From Rhodococcus sp. SMB37 (lineage in GTDB: Bacteria; Actinomycetota; Actinomycetes; Mycobacteriales; Mycobacteriaceae), in the NCBI RefSeq assembly GCF_004345605.1, contig NZ_SLVY01000007.1, positions 124,001-188,000 on the forward strand: a stretch of 64,000 bases of DNA, read 5' to 3'. How positions within the stretch are numbered: position 1 is the first letter of the stretch; each line of letters opens with the position of its first letter. This document shows, piece after piece, positions 32,386 through 41,899 of the stretch. The notes beneath the pieces are model-generated. The model saw nothing but the letters and a program-made list of their open reading frames with translations. It ran no database searches and was not told the DNA's origin. A program made the translations under genes and the position numbers.

Positions 32386-35144
32386 GAGCTTCGGGACAAC
32401 CCGGCGAGTGCGCCCGGCAGACCGAGACGCGTGCAGTGGACGGTGCCGGACGCATCGACCCACCACGGCACCTCGCGGTCGCCGGTGATCGCGCCGGTGC
32501 AGCGCACTGCGAGCTGCTCGTGCACCACCAGTGGCCGCGCCGGCAACGGCAGCCCCGACGCCACCGAAGCGAGGACTGCGTCCGGTTCACGCCGCCAGGT
32601 CGTAGCCCGGCCCGGTCCGGTCGGTTCGCCGGAAATCACGGCCGACGCCGCGGCGATGTCGAGGAGTTCGGCGAGCGCGGCCGCAGCGGCGTCGTCGACG
32701 ACGACCAGCCGGTCGGCCGGGATCACCGAAGCGAACCACGGCAGGTCGGCCACGAGTGCCTCTGCGGCATCGACGACGGTCCCCGCCAGGCTACGGACCC
32801 CGGCGGGCAGGATCACGCTGTCGAGATCGACGGTTCCGGTGGCGTAGGCCCGCGCGAGTGCGGCGTGCGCGGCGACGACGGCGGCCGGGTCGGGGCGACG
32901 CCCCGGGTCTGCCAGCCGATCGAGCAGGATCTCGGCGAGGTGGGGATCGTCGATCCCGGTTCCGGCCAGGCACGCGCGGAACGCTCCCGCGTCGGGGTGT
33001 GTGCACGGATCGAGCAGGCCCTCGAAGGCAGCGTCATCCACGTACCGGAGGTGGCCCAGCGGCTGGTCTCCCAGGACGGCGTAGTTGCGCAGCCACCACG
33101 CGGTGTAGCCGTCACGGTCGGTGAGTGTCGCGGCGGTGTCGGGCTCCGCGGCGAGCAACGCGAGGGCACGGTCCCAGCGGGTCTCGTCGACGAGGTCGAG
33201 ATCGCGCACCGCGACGAGCGTCTCGGGATCGGTGCCGATGGTGTGCCACCAGGTGTCCTCATCGGGCAGGTCGTGGTCGGGTCCGGTCGGTAGCTCGGCG
33301 CGCAACACGGTGAAACCCCACCCGACACCGATCGCGTGCAGCGCATCGGCGCCGTACTTCTCGACGAGACCCTCGTCCACCGTGCCGAAGGGCGAATCCT
33401 CGACGAGAACCTCCGCGAGAGGCGCATCCGGGAGAAGAAGCTCGTCTGCGGGGACGAGTTCACCTTCCGTGTCGGGCAACAGCAGCATCCCGAGTTCACG
33501 GGGCACAGCCGCGGCCGGGACCTTCGCGACGAGCGTCAACACGACGGCGGCGAGGTCCTCCGCCGACTGGTCGTCGGGGTCGTGGTGCACATCGTCGATG
33601 GCAGCGACGAGCGCCGGATCGCCGAGCAGGTCTTCGGCGGTCACGGTGCCGGCGCCGAGCCGGGTCAGCAACGGGTGCGCCGCGTCGGGATGCACCAGCC
33701 GCACCCACGGCAACGTGACGGAGCCGAGATCGTGCAGGACCGTGGTCCGAGGGCCGGTGACGGTCCGTCCATCGGACAGCGGCACGGGGAGCGCCGCGAG
33801 CTCCTCCGCGGTGACGGCATCGACGACCAGCGGTGTCAGCGCCTGGTACAGCCGGTGCCACCAGGCCGGTTCCCGCGAATGTCCGGCGAGCAGATCGGCG
33901 ACCCGAGCGAGACCGATGCGATGCACGTCGACGGAAGCGAGCGCCGCCGCGTGGCGCGGTGAACACAGCGCCGGGGAGATCAGGCCGGGAACGACCTCGT
34001 CGAGTGCTTCGGCCAGGGCATCGTCGAGTCCGGTCAGCGCCGCCGCGCGGTCCGGCGACAGATCGTCTCCGCCGTCGGCCGCAGGGAGCCATCGATTGCT
34101 CCGTAGCTCCTCGAACAGCGCTTCCCGGATGCGTCCGTCGACCTCGCTGCGCGCGAAACCCGGTGTCGGCACCAGCACGAGTCGCTGATCGCCGGGCAAC
34201 GACGCGACGAAGTCGGCGTATCCCTGAACGAGATGCTCGACCGGCGCACCCGGCAGCATCCGCCGGCGGTCCGGTTGCATCGGAACGTCGGCGACGACGA
34301 GCGCCGGCAACGACAGTTCCTCGTCCGACCGGGTGGGCGCGCGGAGCACGTCATCGCCGACCGGCCGGACCACGCCGTCGACGACGGGCACGAGCCATCG
34401 GGCCGAAGCTCCGCGATGCTCCCACCAGTAGTGATCTCCGATGCGTAGTTCCCTCAGCCCGGACTCGAGAACGCTCTCGGTACGGACGAACTCGTCCTCG
34501 TCGATGACGATCGTCTGCAGTGCGGGCAATTCGAGCAGCAGATCGATCGCCTCACGGCGGAAATCGTCGAGCAGCGTCTCGGCATCGATTCCGAAACGGA
34601 CGTCGAGCACCACCTCGGTGTCGCTCCCAGCGGGCGGCGGGGTCGTGCTCGGCCATGCCAAGCGCAGTGTCGGCACACTGCCGTCGGGTACGGCCAATCC
34701 GTGCTCGTCCAGGACATCGCGGGTCTGTGCAGCGGAGAACCTGACGGACCCGGTACGCGACCGCACCTCCACCTCATCGGAAATCGCGAGGACCGCGGTG
34801 AATCCGACACCGAATCTCCCCACGCCACCGGTCTTGCTCGACGCACGCAACGCAGTCAGTGCCTGGACACCGGTTTCATCGAGGGGCGCTCCGGTGTTGG
34901 CGATGTGCAGGCAGGTTCCGACCCGCCACACCCGCAGCGTGCCCGGGATTCCGGCACGACTCGCAGCGTCGGCCGCGTTCTGTGCCAGTTCGGTCAGAAC
35001 CCGGTCGCGGTATCCGGTACGGACGAGATCCGCTTCGGTAGCGACGTCCTCCCGCAGACGCGTCGGCGACGATCGCCACGCGGCTACGAGACCGTCGCGT
35101 AGCGCCGCGGTGCCGAACGGATCCGCGGTGTCGGAGACGTGCAC
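32382..35144 (-). CDS. Large GHKL/sacsin-N-terminal-like ATPase-domain protein
   Basis: 920 aa from GTG 35144, one base after the DUF3027 stop. The N-terminal domain (about 20-200) is a Hsp90/sacsin-type ATP fold: RVLTELAQNAADAASRAG (N-box with the Mg-binding Asn), LHIANTGAPLDETGVQALTALRASSKTG (G1-like) and VGRFGVGFTAVLAIS (G2-like). The remaining 700 residues have no recognised enzymatic motif and are rich in acidic loops. Related proteins in actinobacteria are annotated as sacsin-like ATP-binding or molecular chaperone. A chaperone or conformational-switch role is inferred only from the fold. Confidence 0.75.
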   Translation of the reverse strand: MHVSDTADPFGTAALRDGLVAAWRSSPTRLREDVATEADLVRTGYRDRVLTELAQNAADAASRAGIPGTLRVWRVGTCLHIANTGAPLDETGVQALTALRASSKTGGVGRFGVGFTAVLAISDEVEVRSRTGSVRFSAAQTRDVLDEHGLAVPDGSVPTLRLAWPSTTPPPAGSDTEVVLDVRFGIDAETLLDDFRREAIDLLLELPALQTIVIDEDEFVRTESVLESGLRELRIGDHYWWEHRGASARWLVPVVDGVVRPVGDDVLRAPTRSDEELSLPALVVADVPMQPDRRRMLPGAPVEHLVQGYADFVASLPGDQRLVLVPTPGFARSEVDGRIREALFEELRSNRWLPAADGGDDLSPDRAAALTGLDDALAEALDEVVPGLISPALCSPRHAAALASVDVHRIGLARVADLLAGHSREPAWWHRLYQALTPLVVDAVTAEELAALPVPLSDGRTVTGPRTTVLHDLGSVTLPWVRLVHPDAAHPLLTRLGAGTVTAEDLLGDPALVAAIDDVHHDPDDQSAEDLAAVVLTLVAKVPAAAVPRELGMLLLPDTEGELVPADELLLPDAPLAEVLVEDSPFGTVDEGLVEKYGADALHAIGVGWGFTVLRAELPTGPDHDLPDEDTWWHTIGTDPETLVAVRDLDLVDETRWDRALALLAAEPDTAATLTDRDGYTAWWLRNYAVLGDQPLGHLRYVDDAAFEGLLDPCTHPDAGAFRACLAGTGIDDPHLAEILLDRLADPGRRPDPAAVVAAHAALARAYATGTVDLDSVILPAGVRSLAGTVVDAAEALVADLPWFASVIPADRLVVVDDAAAAALAELLDIAAASAVISGEPTGPGRATTWRREPDAVLASVASGLPLPARPLVVHEQLAVRCTGAITGDREVPWWVDASGTVHCTRLGLPGALAGLSRSS

Positions 35145-35145
35145 G

Positions 35146-36021
35146 TCAGTCGGTCTGTTCCGACTGTGCGTTCTCGGTTGCGGCAGTGGCCTCGGTCTGC
35201 TCCGCAGTGGCGTTCTCCGTGCGCTCTGCAGCGACGGCAGGAAGCTCGACGATCTCGACCGCCCCGTCGTCGTACGCATCGAACTGCGGCGAACCCGCAC
35301 CGGTGGGCAGGGTGGTATCGGAGTGCGCACCGCACCCGAATTCGGCGTGCACGACATGACCGTCGGCGGCGAATTCGTTTCCGCACACACCGAACGCTGC
35401 CCGCAGCGATCCCGCCAGCGGCAGATAGAACCCGCACAGCATGCACGTCGACGGTGCGGCCTTGGCCATCTCCGAGTGGGGGCCGTACTCGCCGTCGAAC
35501 CACCGCTGCGCTGCGTCGAGCCGACCTTCGAGGCTCATCACCTGCTTGCGGCCGAGCCCGATCTCACCGGCAGTCTCGTCGACGTCGGGATCGCCGGAGG
35601 CGGTGTAGCCCGGCACGAGCCGCTCGTCGTTCGGTGTGGGAGCCAGCAGGTCGCCGGGGCCCAGGTCGCCGGGCCGGATCCGTTCGTTCCACGGCACCCA
35701 AACGGGTGCGACCAACGATTCGGGGCCCGGCAGCAATACGAGTTCACTGACGGTGACGTGGTCGGATTCGGGCGCCGCGGCCACCACGACGGCCCACTGC
35801 CAGCCGTGATATCCGGCCAGGTCGGCTGCGAAGCGGTGTGTTGCTGCGCATTCGTCCTCGGCGGTGACGCCCAGATAGGCGCCGACGACACCCTCTCCGA
35901 GCTCGTTCAGGGCAGCCCGTGCGACCTCCACGGCCTCAGCGAGCACCGATCGGACGGCCGGATCCACCGAAGGAACCGTTCCGGGGGCAACGGCAGAAGA
36001 TGCAACGCTCACGAGCACCAT
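35146..36021 (-). CDS. DUF3027 family protein with possible zinc site
   Basis: 291 aa. Actinobacterial DUF3027: AVEVARAALNELGEGVVGAYLG, GYHGWQWAVVVAAAPESDHVTVSE, LLPGPESLVAPVWVPWNERI and RYxPHSEMAKAAPSTC-like segment. Four Cys (CMLCGFYLPLAGSLRAAFGVC then CGAH) plus neighbouring His could hold a metal. The last 35 residues are Glu/Thr/Ala-rich and probably disordered. A homologue lies at the same place in mycobacteria (Rv0877 as remembered). First gene of a tight operon with the GHKL ATPase and PAP2 genes. Function unknown. Confidence 0.75.
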   Translation of the reverse strand: MVLVSVASSAVAPGTVPSVDPAVRSVLAEAVEVARAALNELGEGVVGAYLGVTAEDECAATHRFAADLAGYHGWQWAVVVAAAPESDHVTVSELVLLPGPESLVAPVWVPWNERIRPGDLGPGDLLAPTPNDERLVPGYTASGDPDVDETAGEIGLGRKQVMSLEGRLDAAQRWFDGEYGPHSEMAKAAPSTCMLCGFYLPLAGSLRAAFGVCGNEFAADGHVVHAEFGCGAHSDTTLPTGAGSPQFDAYDDGAVEIVELPAVAAERTENATAEQTEATAATENAQSEQTD

Positions 36022-36116
36022 TGTGCCGGACCGATGCCCCGGCGTGGTGCCCGGCCATGAGAAGACACATGAGACGGCCGAGAAGAAACCGTCGAAGACA
36101 ACAGGAAGATGGACTC

Positions 36117-36908
36117 ATGAAGCGTCGACCGGCCACCTTCGCGCTCGCCCTCACCCTGCTGACCGCGGGTTGCAGCGACACCGTTGTCGACGAACCCGGG
36201 CCGCCGGCAGACGAACTACGCGTCGAGATCGTCGCGGAGCATCCCCACGATCCGGCGGCGTTCACCCAGGGTCTCGAAGTGGATGACGGTGAACTGTTCG
36301 AGGGCACCGGGCGCGAGGGGTCGTCGTGGGTGTCGGCTCGCCCACTCGACGCACCCACCGAACGCACCCGGGTGCCGCTCCCCGACGACATGTTCGGCGA
36401 GGGCATCACTGTTACCGACGGGGCGGTGTGGCAGCTCACATGGAAGGACGGTGTGGCGTTCGTCCGCGACCGCGACAGCCTCGCGGAGCGACGCCGGATC
36501 GAGTACGACGGTGAGGGCTGGGGTCTGTGCGACCAGCCCGATCGCCTGGTGATGAGCGATGGCTCCGCGGACCTGACGTTCAGGGACCGCGACACGTTCG
36601 CCGAGCTGGGGCGGGTCACTGTCCATCGCAACGGTCGTGCGGTGTCGAACCTGAACGAGCTCGAATGCACCGACGACGGCGTCGTCTACGCGAATGTGTG
36701 GAAGACCGAGGAGATCGTGCGGATCGACCCCGAGTCCGGTCGGGTCGGCGCAACGATCGACGCGTCCGCGCTGCTCGACCGGCTCTCCGACGCCGATCGG
36801 GACGATGTCGACGTCTTGAACGGGATCGCCCACATCCCGGGCACGGACCGTTTCCTCGTGACGGGCAAGTTGTGGCCGACGCTGTTCGAAGTCCGGTTCG
36901 TCCCGTGA
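36117..36908 (+). CDS. Glutaminyl-peptide cyclotransferase (plant/bacterial type), lipoprotein
   Basis: Converts N-terminal glutamine of peptides to pyroglutamate. 263 aa from ATG 36117. N-terminal lipoprotein signal MKRRPATFALALTLLTAGC with Cys19. The mature part is a beta-propeller of the PF05096 type: HDPAAFTQGLEVDDGELFEGTG, SSWVSARPLD, GEGITVTDGAVWQLTWKDG, GWGLCDQPDRLVMSDGSADL, NLNELECTDDGVVYANVWKTEEIVRID and VLNGIAHIPGTDRFLVTGKLWP. Extracytoplasmic. Start chosen so that the signal peptide begins directly at Met. Divergent from the DUF3027 gene by about 95 nt. Confidence 0.83.
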   Translation: MKRRPATFALALTLLTAGCSDTVVDEPGPPADELRVEIVAEHPHDPAAFTQGLEVDDGELFEGTGREGSSWVSARPLDAPTERTRVPLPDDMFGEGITVTDGAVWQLTWKDGVAFVRDRDSLAERRRIEYDGEGWGLCDQPDRLVMSDGSADLTFRDRDTFAELGRVTVHRNGRAVSNLNELECTDDGVVYANVWKTEEIVRIDPESGRVGATIDASALLDRLSDADRDDVDVLNGIAHIPGTDRFLVTGKLWPTLFEVRFVP

Positions 36909-36960
36909 CTCGGCACAGCGAGCAACACGACGACCGGCCCGACTCCACAACCGCTGCGCA

Positions 36961-38712
36961 GTGGTGAAGAATCGAAGGGTGACCGAACGGGAAGAGCGAC
37001 CTGCCGACAAGGCGGACGATCGTGCCCCGGGCTCTCGGCATCCGGGGTACAGCAACTATCCGCCGCCGCGCCGCGTCTCAGCGCGCCGCACACCGCTGCC
37101 GCCATTGCATCCGATAGACGAGTCACAGCGCTCGGGCCCGGAAGGCACGGACGCACGCGCGGCAGCGAAGGGCTCCGGGCCGTCGAAGGATTCGTCCGAC
37201 CCCGAGGACGACCGGTCGGGCGACAACAGCCGGTCGAGTGACAACAGGGGGCCCCGCGCACCGCGGATGCCCCGCAAGCTCACGGTGACGCGGGTCGCGG
37301 CATTCCGAAGCCGGGAGCTCACTCACAAGGGCATCGCTACTTTCCGTCGCGCCGCGACCGCCGATGGCGCCGACAAGTCCGGTCTCACGGCACTGACGTA
37401 CGCGACCATGGCGAATTTCGCCGCCGACGCCGCGATGGCGGTGGCCTTGGCGAACACGCTGTTCTTCTCCGCCGCGACCGGTGAGGACAAGACGAAGGTC
37501 GCGTTGTATCTGCTCATCACGATCGCGCCGTTCGCCGTCATCGCTCCGTTGATCGGTCCGCTCCTGGATCGACTCCAGCACGGCCGTCGCGTGGCGCTGG
37601 CGACGTCGTTCGGGTTGCGGACCGTCCTCGCCGTCATCTTGATCTTCAACTTCGACAGTTGGGCGTTGTATCCCGCGGCGCTGGCGATGATGGTGCTCAG
37701 CAAATCCTTCGCGGTACTCAAATCCGCGGTCACGCCTCGTGTGCTGCCACCTGAGATAGACCTCGTGCGTGTCAACTCCAGACTCACCGTGTTCGGCCTG
37801 GTCGGAGGCACACTCGGTGCCGGCGCGATCGCCGGCGCGGCGGCGTGGGCGTTCGATTCGGCCGGTGCTCTGTGGCTGTGCGCCGCGATCACCGTCTTCG
37901 GCGCGTATCTGAGCATGCGGATCCCGGCATGGGTCGAGGTCACCGAGGGCGAGGTGCCCGCGACGCTGAAGTACCACGGATCCGATGCCCGCACCGAGGT
38001 GCTCGATACGAAGACCGAGGTGATCACCACCAACGGCAAGCGTCGGTATCCACTCGGCCGCACAGTCGTCACAGGACTGTGGGGCAACGGCACCATCCGT
38101 GTGCTCACCGGCTTCCTCACCCTGTTCATCGCGTTCGTGGCGAAGAGCGCCACCGAGCAATCACCGCTCATGCAGGCGGCGATGCTGGGTCTCGTCGGTG
38201 CTGCCGCCGCGATCGGTAACTTCGCGGGGAACGCGACCGGTGCGCGGATGGCTCTGGGGCGGCCCGCTCTCATCATCGTGAGATGTGCTGCTGCCGCGGT
38301 CATCGTGGCGGCGATCGTCGCCGCGACCGACAACGTGCTCGCCGCCGCGTTCGCCGCGTTGGTCGCCGCATGTGCCAGTGCGCTGGCGAAGGTGTCGCTG
38401 GATGCCTCGCTACAGCAGGACCTGCCCGAGGAATCCATCGCATCCGGATTCGGCCGGTCGGAAACCGTCCTTCAGCTGAGCTGGGTTCTGGGCGGCGCCA
38501 TGGGGGTTCTGCTGCCCACCGAGCTGTGGATCGGATTCTCGGTGGTGACGGTGGTGCTGGTTCTCGGTTTCACCCAGACCCTGCTCACCTACCGTGGAAA
38601 GACGTTGCTGCCCGGCCTGGGTGGCAGGAGGCCCGAGCATGCCTCCACCGACACTGCCGACGAGCGCCGAAGGCGCGCGGACGGGCAGCCGACACGAAAT
38701 GGGAGCCGATGA
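36961..38712 (+). CDS. MFS-like integral membrane protein with long disordered N-terminus
   Basis: 583 aa from GTG 36961; a GTG at 36979 is also possible. The first about 110 residues are hydrophilic and Pro/Ser/Asp-rich (SGPEGTDARAAAKGSG and similar), probably a disordered cytoplasmic tail. About 12 membrane helices follow, with LTALTYATMANFAADAAMAVALA, APLIGPLLDRLQHGRRVALA and GFGRSETVLQLSWVLGG. A homologue occupies this place in M. tuberculosis (Rv0876c as remembered, about 550 aa). Transport substrate unknown. Its stop overlaps the start of the DUF2771 gene by ATGA, so the pair works as a unit. Confidence 0.75.
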   Translation: MVKNRRVTEREERPADKADDRAPGSRHPGYSNYPPPRRVSARRTPLPPLHPIDESQRSGPEGTDARAAAKGSGPSKDSSDPEDDRSGDNSRSSDNRGPRAPRMPRKLTVTRVAAFRSRELTHKGIATFRRAATADGADKSGLTALTYATMANFAADAAMAVALANTLFFSAATGEDKTKVALYLLITIAPFAVIAPLIGPLLDRLQHGRRVALATSFGLRTVLAVILIFNFDSWALYPAALAMMVLSKSFAVLKSAVTPRVLPPEIDLVRVNSRLTVFGLVGGTLGAGAIAGAAAWAFDSAGALWLCAAITVFGAYLSMRIPAWVEVTEGEVPATLKYHGSDARTEVLDTKTEVITTNGKRRYPLGRTVVTGLWGNGTIRVLTGFLTLFIAFVAKSATEQSPLMQAAMLGLVGAAAAIGNFAGNATGARMALGRPALIIVRCAAAAVIVAAIVAATDNVLAAAFAALVAACASALAKVSLDASLQQDLPEESIASGFGRSETVLQLSWVLGGAMGVLLPTELWIGFSVVTVVLVLGFTQTLLTYRGKTLLPGLGGRRPEHASTDTADERRRRADGQPTRNGSR

Positions 38713-39203
38713 ATCTGCAAGCCCGGACGAAGAAGGCGATCGCGCTGATCGCGGTAGTCCTGGTGGTGGCCGCCGTGGGTATCGGCGCAGTGGTGTGGGC
38801 ACTCGTCGACTCGGCCGAGCCGCGACTGCCCGAGATCACCGCCTACGGAGACGGCAACTCGGTCACGGTGTCCCCGACACAGCATTGCAACGTCAACCTG
38901 GAGGACTGCGTCGAGAATCCCATCACCCAGCTCTCCGTCCGAGCCGGATATCCGCTTCAGTTGTCGCTGCCGTCGGAGATCTCCGACGCACCGTGGCGTC
39001 TGATCGCCGTGTACGGCGATCTCCAGACGGGTGAGACGTTCCTCGACGGCATCATGGTCGAGCCGGGCCAGCGGAGCGCGATCACCGTGCCGAGCGATCC
39101 GACTCTGCAGTTGCTCGGTGTGGAGGTCCAGCTGCCCTCCGCGGTGGTGGACGAAGCGGGCGAGCCGATCGCTCACGCCGTGTGGGCCGTCCAGACGTTC
39201 TGA
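38709..39203 (+). CDS. DUF2771 membrane-anchored extracytoplasmic protein
   Basis: 164 aa from ATG 38709. One N-terminal membrane anchor (AIALIAVVLVVAAVGIGAVVW), then an extracytoplasmic beta-rich domain with a Cys pair (HCNVNLEDC) likely to form a disulfide. LSVRAGYPLQLSLPSEISDAPW and the end EPIAHAVWAVQTF match DUF2771. Coupled to the MFS-like protein; in mycobacteria a similar exported protein sits in the same spot (Rv0875c). The pair may form a membrane complex. Function unknown. Confidence 0.75.
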   Translation: MNLQARTKKAIALIAVVLVVAAVGIGAVVWALVDSAEPRLPEITAYGDGNSVTVSPTQHCNVNLEDCVENPITQLSVRAGYPLQLSLPSEISDAPWRLIAVYGDLQTGETFLDGIMVEPGQRSAITVPSDPTLQLLGVEVQLPSAVVDEAGEPIAHAVWAVQTF

Positions 39204-39238
39204 GCCCACTCCCTCCAGGTCCTCGAGGTCGCAAGAGC

Positions 39239-39275
39239 GGAATGCCGTATCCGATTCGATCGGATACGGCATTCC
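39239..39275. terminator. Strong bidirectional terminator
   Basis: 17-bp perfect stem (39239-39255 and 39259-39275) with the 3-nt loop TCG, followed by ACTTT. It separates the convergent DUF2771 and cold-shock genes. Confidence 0.88.
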
Positions 39276-39296
39276 ACTTTGTCCCGGTGGTCTGTC

Positions 39297-39707
39297 TCAG
39301 TGATCGAGCTCGCGGGCGATAGCGCGCATGACCTCGGAGATCCGCTGCCCCGCCTTGCGGTCCGGGTAGCGACCACGCTGCAGATCGGGCTGGATCGCGA
39401 CCTCGAGGAGCTTGATCATGTCCTCGACCATGCCGTGCAACTCGTCGGGTGAGCGTCGCTCACGCGCCGTTGCCTCACGCCGCCCGGCCTGCTGCCGCAG
39501 CGACGGCTTCTCGAGCAATTCGACCTTGAGCGCCTGGGGTCCGCGACGACCGACAGCCATCCCGAATTCGACGCGCTGGCCCGCTTTGAGGCTCTCGACG
39601 CCCTCCGGGAGGGCCGACGCGCGCACGTAGACGTCCTCGCCTTCATCCTGAGACAGGAAGCCGAAGCCCTTCTCGACGTCGTACCATTTCACCTTGCCGG
39701 TCGGCAC
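39297..39707 (-). CDS. cspB: Cold-shock domain protein with C-terminal helical extension (CspB-like)
   Basis: 136 aa from GTG 39707, giving [20 protein letters not shown], the exact family beginning; a GTG three codons further upstream has a closer AGGAG, so the true start is not certain. The cold-shock domain (1-66) holds RNP1 KGFGFL and RNP2 VYVRASAL and binds single-stranded nucleic acid. The extra C-terminal half (about 80-136, [20 protein letters not shown] then [24 protein letters not shown]) is typical of the longer actinobacterial CspB (135 aa in M. tuberculosis). The leader carries a 7-bp hairpin at 39732-39747. Confidence 0.88.
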   Translation of the reverse strand: MPTGKVKWYDVEKGFGFLSQDEGEDVYVRASALPEGVESLKAGQRVEFGMAVGRRGPQALKVELLEKPSLRQQAGRREATARERRSPDELHGMVEDMIKLLEVAIQPDLQRGRYPDRKAGQRISEVMRAIARELDH

Positions 39708-39731
39708 CGCGCTCACCTGCTCCTGGACGGC

Positions 39732-39747
39732 CGTGCCCGAGGGCACG
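39732..39747 (-). promoter_or_regulatory. Leader hairpin of the cold-shock gene
   Basis: CGTGCCC and GGGCACG arms around two bases, 25-40 nt upstream of the cspB start codon. It may be a 5'-UTR structure; cold-shock mRNAs often have structured leaders. It could also be an operator. Confidence 0.35.
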
Positions 39748-39861
39748 ATATGGACATGCAAAACAACGCGCCCCAAACTCATCGAGCGGGACGCGCAGAC
39801 GCGTTTCAGTGTACCCCGACGCACATACCGCCCCCGACCGCCGGCGACTACCGTAGACGCC

Positions 39862-40104
39862 GTGGGTAACTCTTCTTCCGATTCTGCTCGTGCGCCCCGC
39901 AAGGGCCTGTTCAACGCCGCTATCGTGTGCTTCGCCGTAGGCATCGCGGCGGTGGTCGCGATCTTCCTGACGCCGGCCCTCACCGACGGCAAGCCGGGCC
40001 TCGTCCTGTTCCTGCTCACTCTCGCGTGGCCGCTCGGCTTCGCGCTGGCCATCGCGTTCGCCTTGCAGTCGGGTCGACGCTCGAAGGGCGGTAACGGCTC
40101 ATGA
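39862..40104 (+). CDS. Small two-helix membrane protein, hypothetical
   Basis: 80 aa from GTG 39862 ([20 protein letters not shown]). A Ser-rich start is followed by two membrane helices ([21 protein letters not shown] and [22 protein letters not shown]) and a basic tail (RRSKGGNGS). Its stop overlaps the YccF gene start by ATGA. Divergent from cspB; upstream open sequence overlapping cspB was excluded. Family not recognised. Confidence 0.65.
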   Translation: MGNSSSDSARAPRKGLFNAAIVCFAVGIAAVVAIFLTPALTDGKPGLVLFLLTLAWPLGFALAIAFALQSGRRSKGGNGS

Positions 40105-40493
40105 GGGTAGTTCTCAACATCATCTGGCTGATTTTCGGCGGCCTGTGGCTGGCACTCGGCTACTTCCTCGCCGGCATCATCTGCTGCATCCTCATCATCA
40201 CGATCCCGTTCGGCATCGCGTCGTTCCGGATCGGCGTCTACGCACTGTGGCCGTTCGGGAAGACGACGGTCGACAAGCCGACCGCGGGGGCAGGTTCCCT
40301 GATCGGGAATGTGATCTGGATCGTAGTCGCCGGCATCTGGCTGGCCCTCGGACACATCACGACAGCGATCGCCATGGCCATCACGATCATCGGCATTCCG
40401 CTCGCGATCGCGAACCTGAAGATGATCCCGATCTCCCTGATGCCGCTCGGGAAGGACATCGTTCCTGTCGACGCGCGCCCGACTTACATGTGA
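40101..40493 (+). CDS. YccF-domain membrane protein (tandem domains)
   Basis: 130 aa with two YccF domains. The first is [45 protein letters not shown] and the second [44 protein letters not shown] (each shown with gaps), i.e. an internal duplication of a two-helix unit. Four membrane helices in total. Conserved near cspB and rpfA in mycobacteria (Rv0870c as remembered). Function unknown. Coupled to the 80-aa protein upstream by an ATGA overlap. Confidence 0.8.
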   Translation: MRVVLNIIWLIFGGLWLALGYFLAGIICCILIITIPFGIASFRIGVYALWPFGKTTVDKPTAGAGSLIGNVIWIVVAGIWLALGHITTAIAMAITIIGIPLAIANLKMIPISLMPLGKDIVPVDARPTYM

Positions 40494-40712
40494 CCTTAAT
40501 CACGTAACGAGCTGATAACAGCGACGGCTCGAAACGGCTTTGAGGGTCTACTCGCGCGACTACCAGCGAATTCGGCGTGACATAGCCCCAGCACAGCCGC
40601 GGGCCCGCAAACGGTCGTGCGTTATCAATTGGTGACACTCGCCCACCCGAACCGTTACCGTCGTCATCGGTCGGACCGCCTGGTCCAACCAACCCGGGCC
40701 CGCCGCGCCAAA

Positions 40713-41550
<838 letters not shown>

Positions 41551-41570
41551 GCAGCACACCAGCTACAAAC

Positions 41571-41604
41571 AAGAACCCCGCACCGGATTCGGTGCGGGGT
41601 TCTT
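41571..41604 (+). terminator. rpf terminator
   Basis: 15-bp perfect stem (41571-41585 and 41590-41604), 4-nt loop GATT, 20 nt after the rpf stop. The A-rich 5' arm and T-rich 3' arm make it a classical intrinsic terminator, active in both directions. Confidence 0.9.
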
Positions 41605-41650
41605 CGTTGTCGGGAGTGTGACAGTCGAGGAAGAGTCGATGTCGAGGAAC

Positions 41651-41839
41651 TCAGCGGTTGATGACGGTGCGCGGGTGCGTGTACGGAAGCTCGTCCGCCG
41701 GGACCGGGAACACGGCGTCCTCGCCGTACGGGGAAAGCGGACCCGAACGCGTCGACGACAGTTCGGTGACCGCATGGTCGCCATCTGCCAACTCCGGCCA
41801 TCCGCGATCGACGTAGAGGTTCTTCGATTTGTCAGCCAT
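41651..41839 (-). CDS. Small conserved hypothetical protein
   Basis: 62 aa from ATG 41839 ([20 protein letters not shown]). Composition is polar with many Asp/Pro/Tyr: [20 protein letters not shown] and [16 protein letters not shown]. No signal or membrane helix. A small protein at the corresponding place in M. tuberculosis (Rv0863 as remembered) supports it as a real gene. Convergent with rpf behind its terminator, divergent from the XPB-partner gene (60 nt). Confidence 0.65.
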   Translation of the reverse strand: MADKSKNLYVDRGWPELADGDHAVTELSSTRSGPLSPYGEDAVFPVPADELPYTHPRTVINR

Positions 41840-41899
41840 GACCCTCATTTTGGCAGGTGAGTTCGTCTCAGGCCATCTCAGGTCTCTAATCTGGACCGG

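Noticed and set aside
40494-40712. CRP/Rv3676-type site upstream of rpf
   Set aside because: No TGTGA-N6-TCACA match was found by eye; only GTGACA-like half sites occur.
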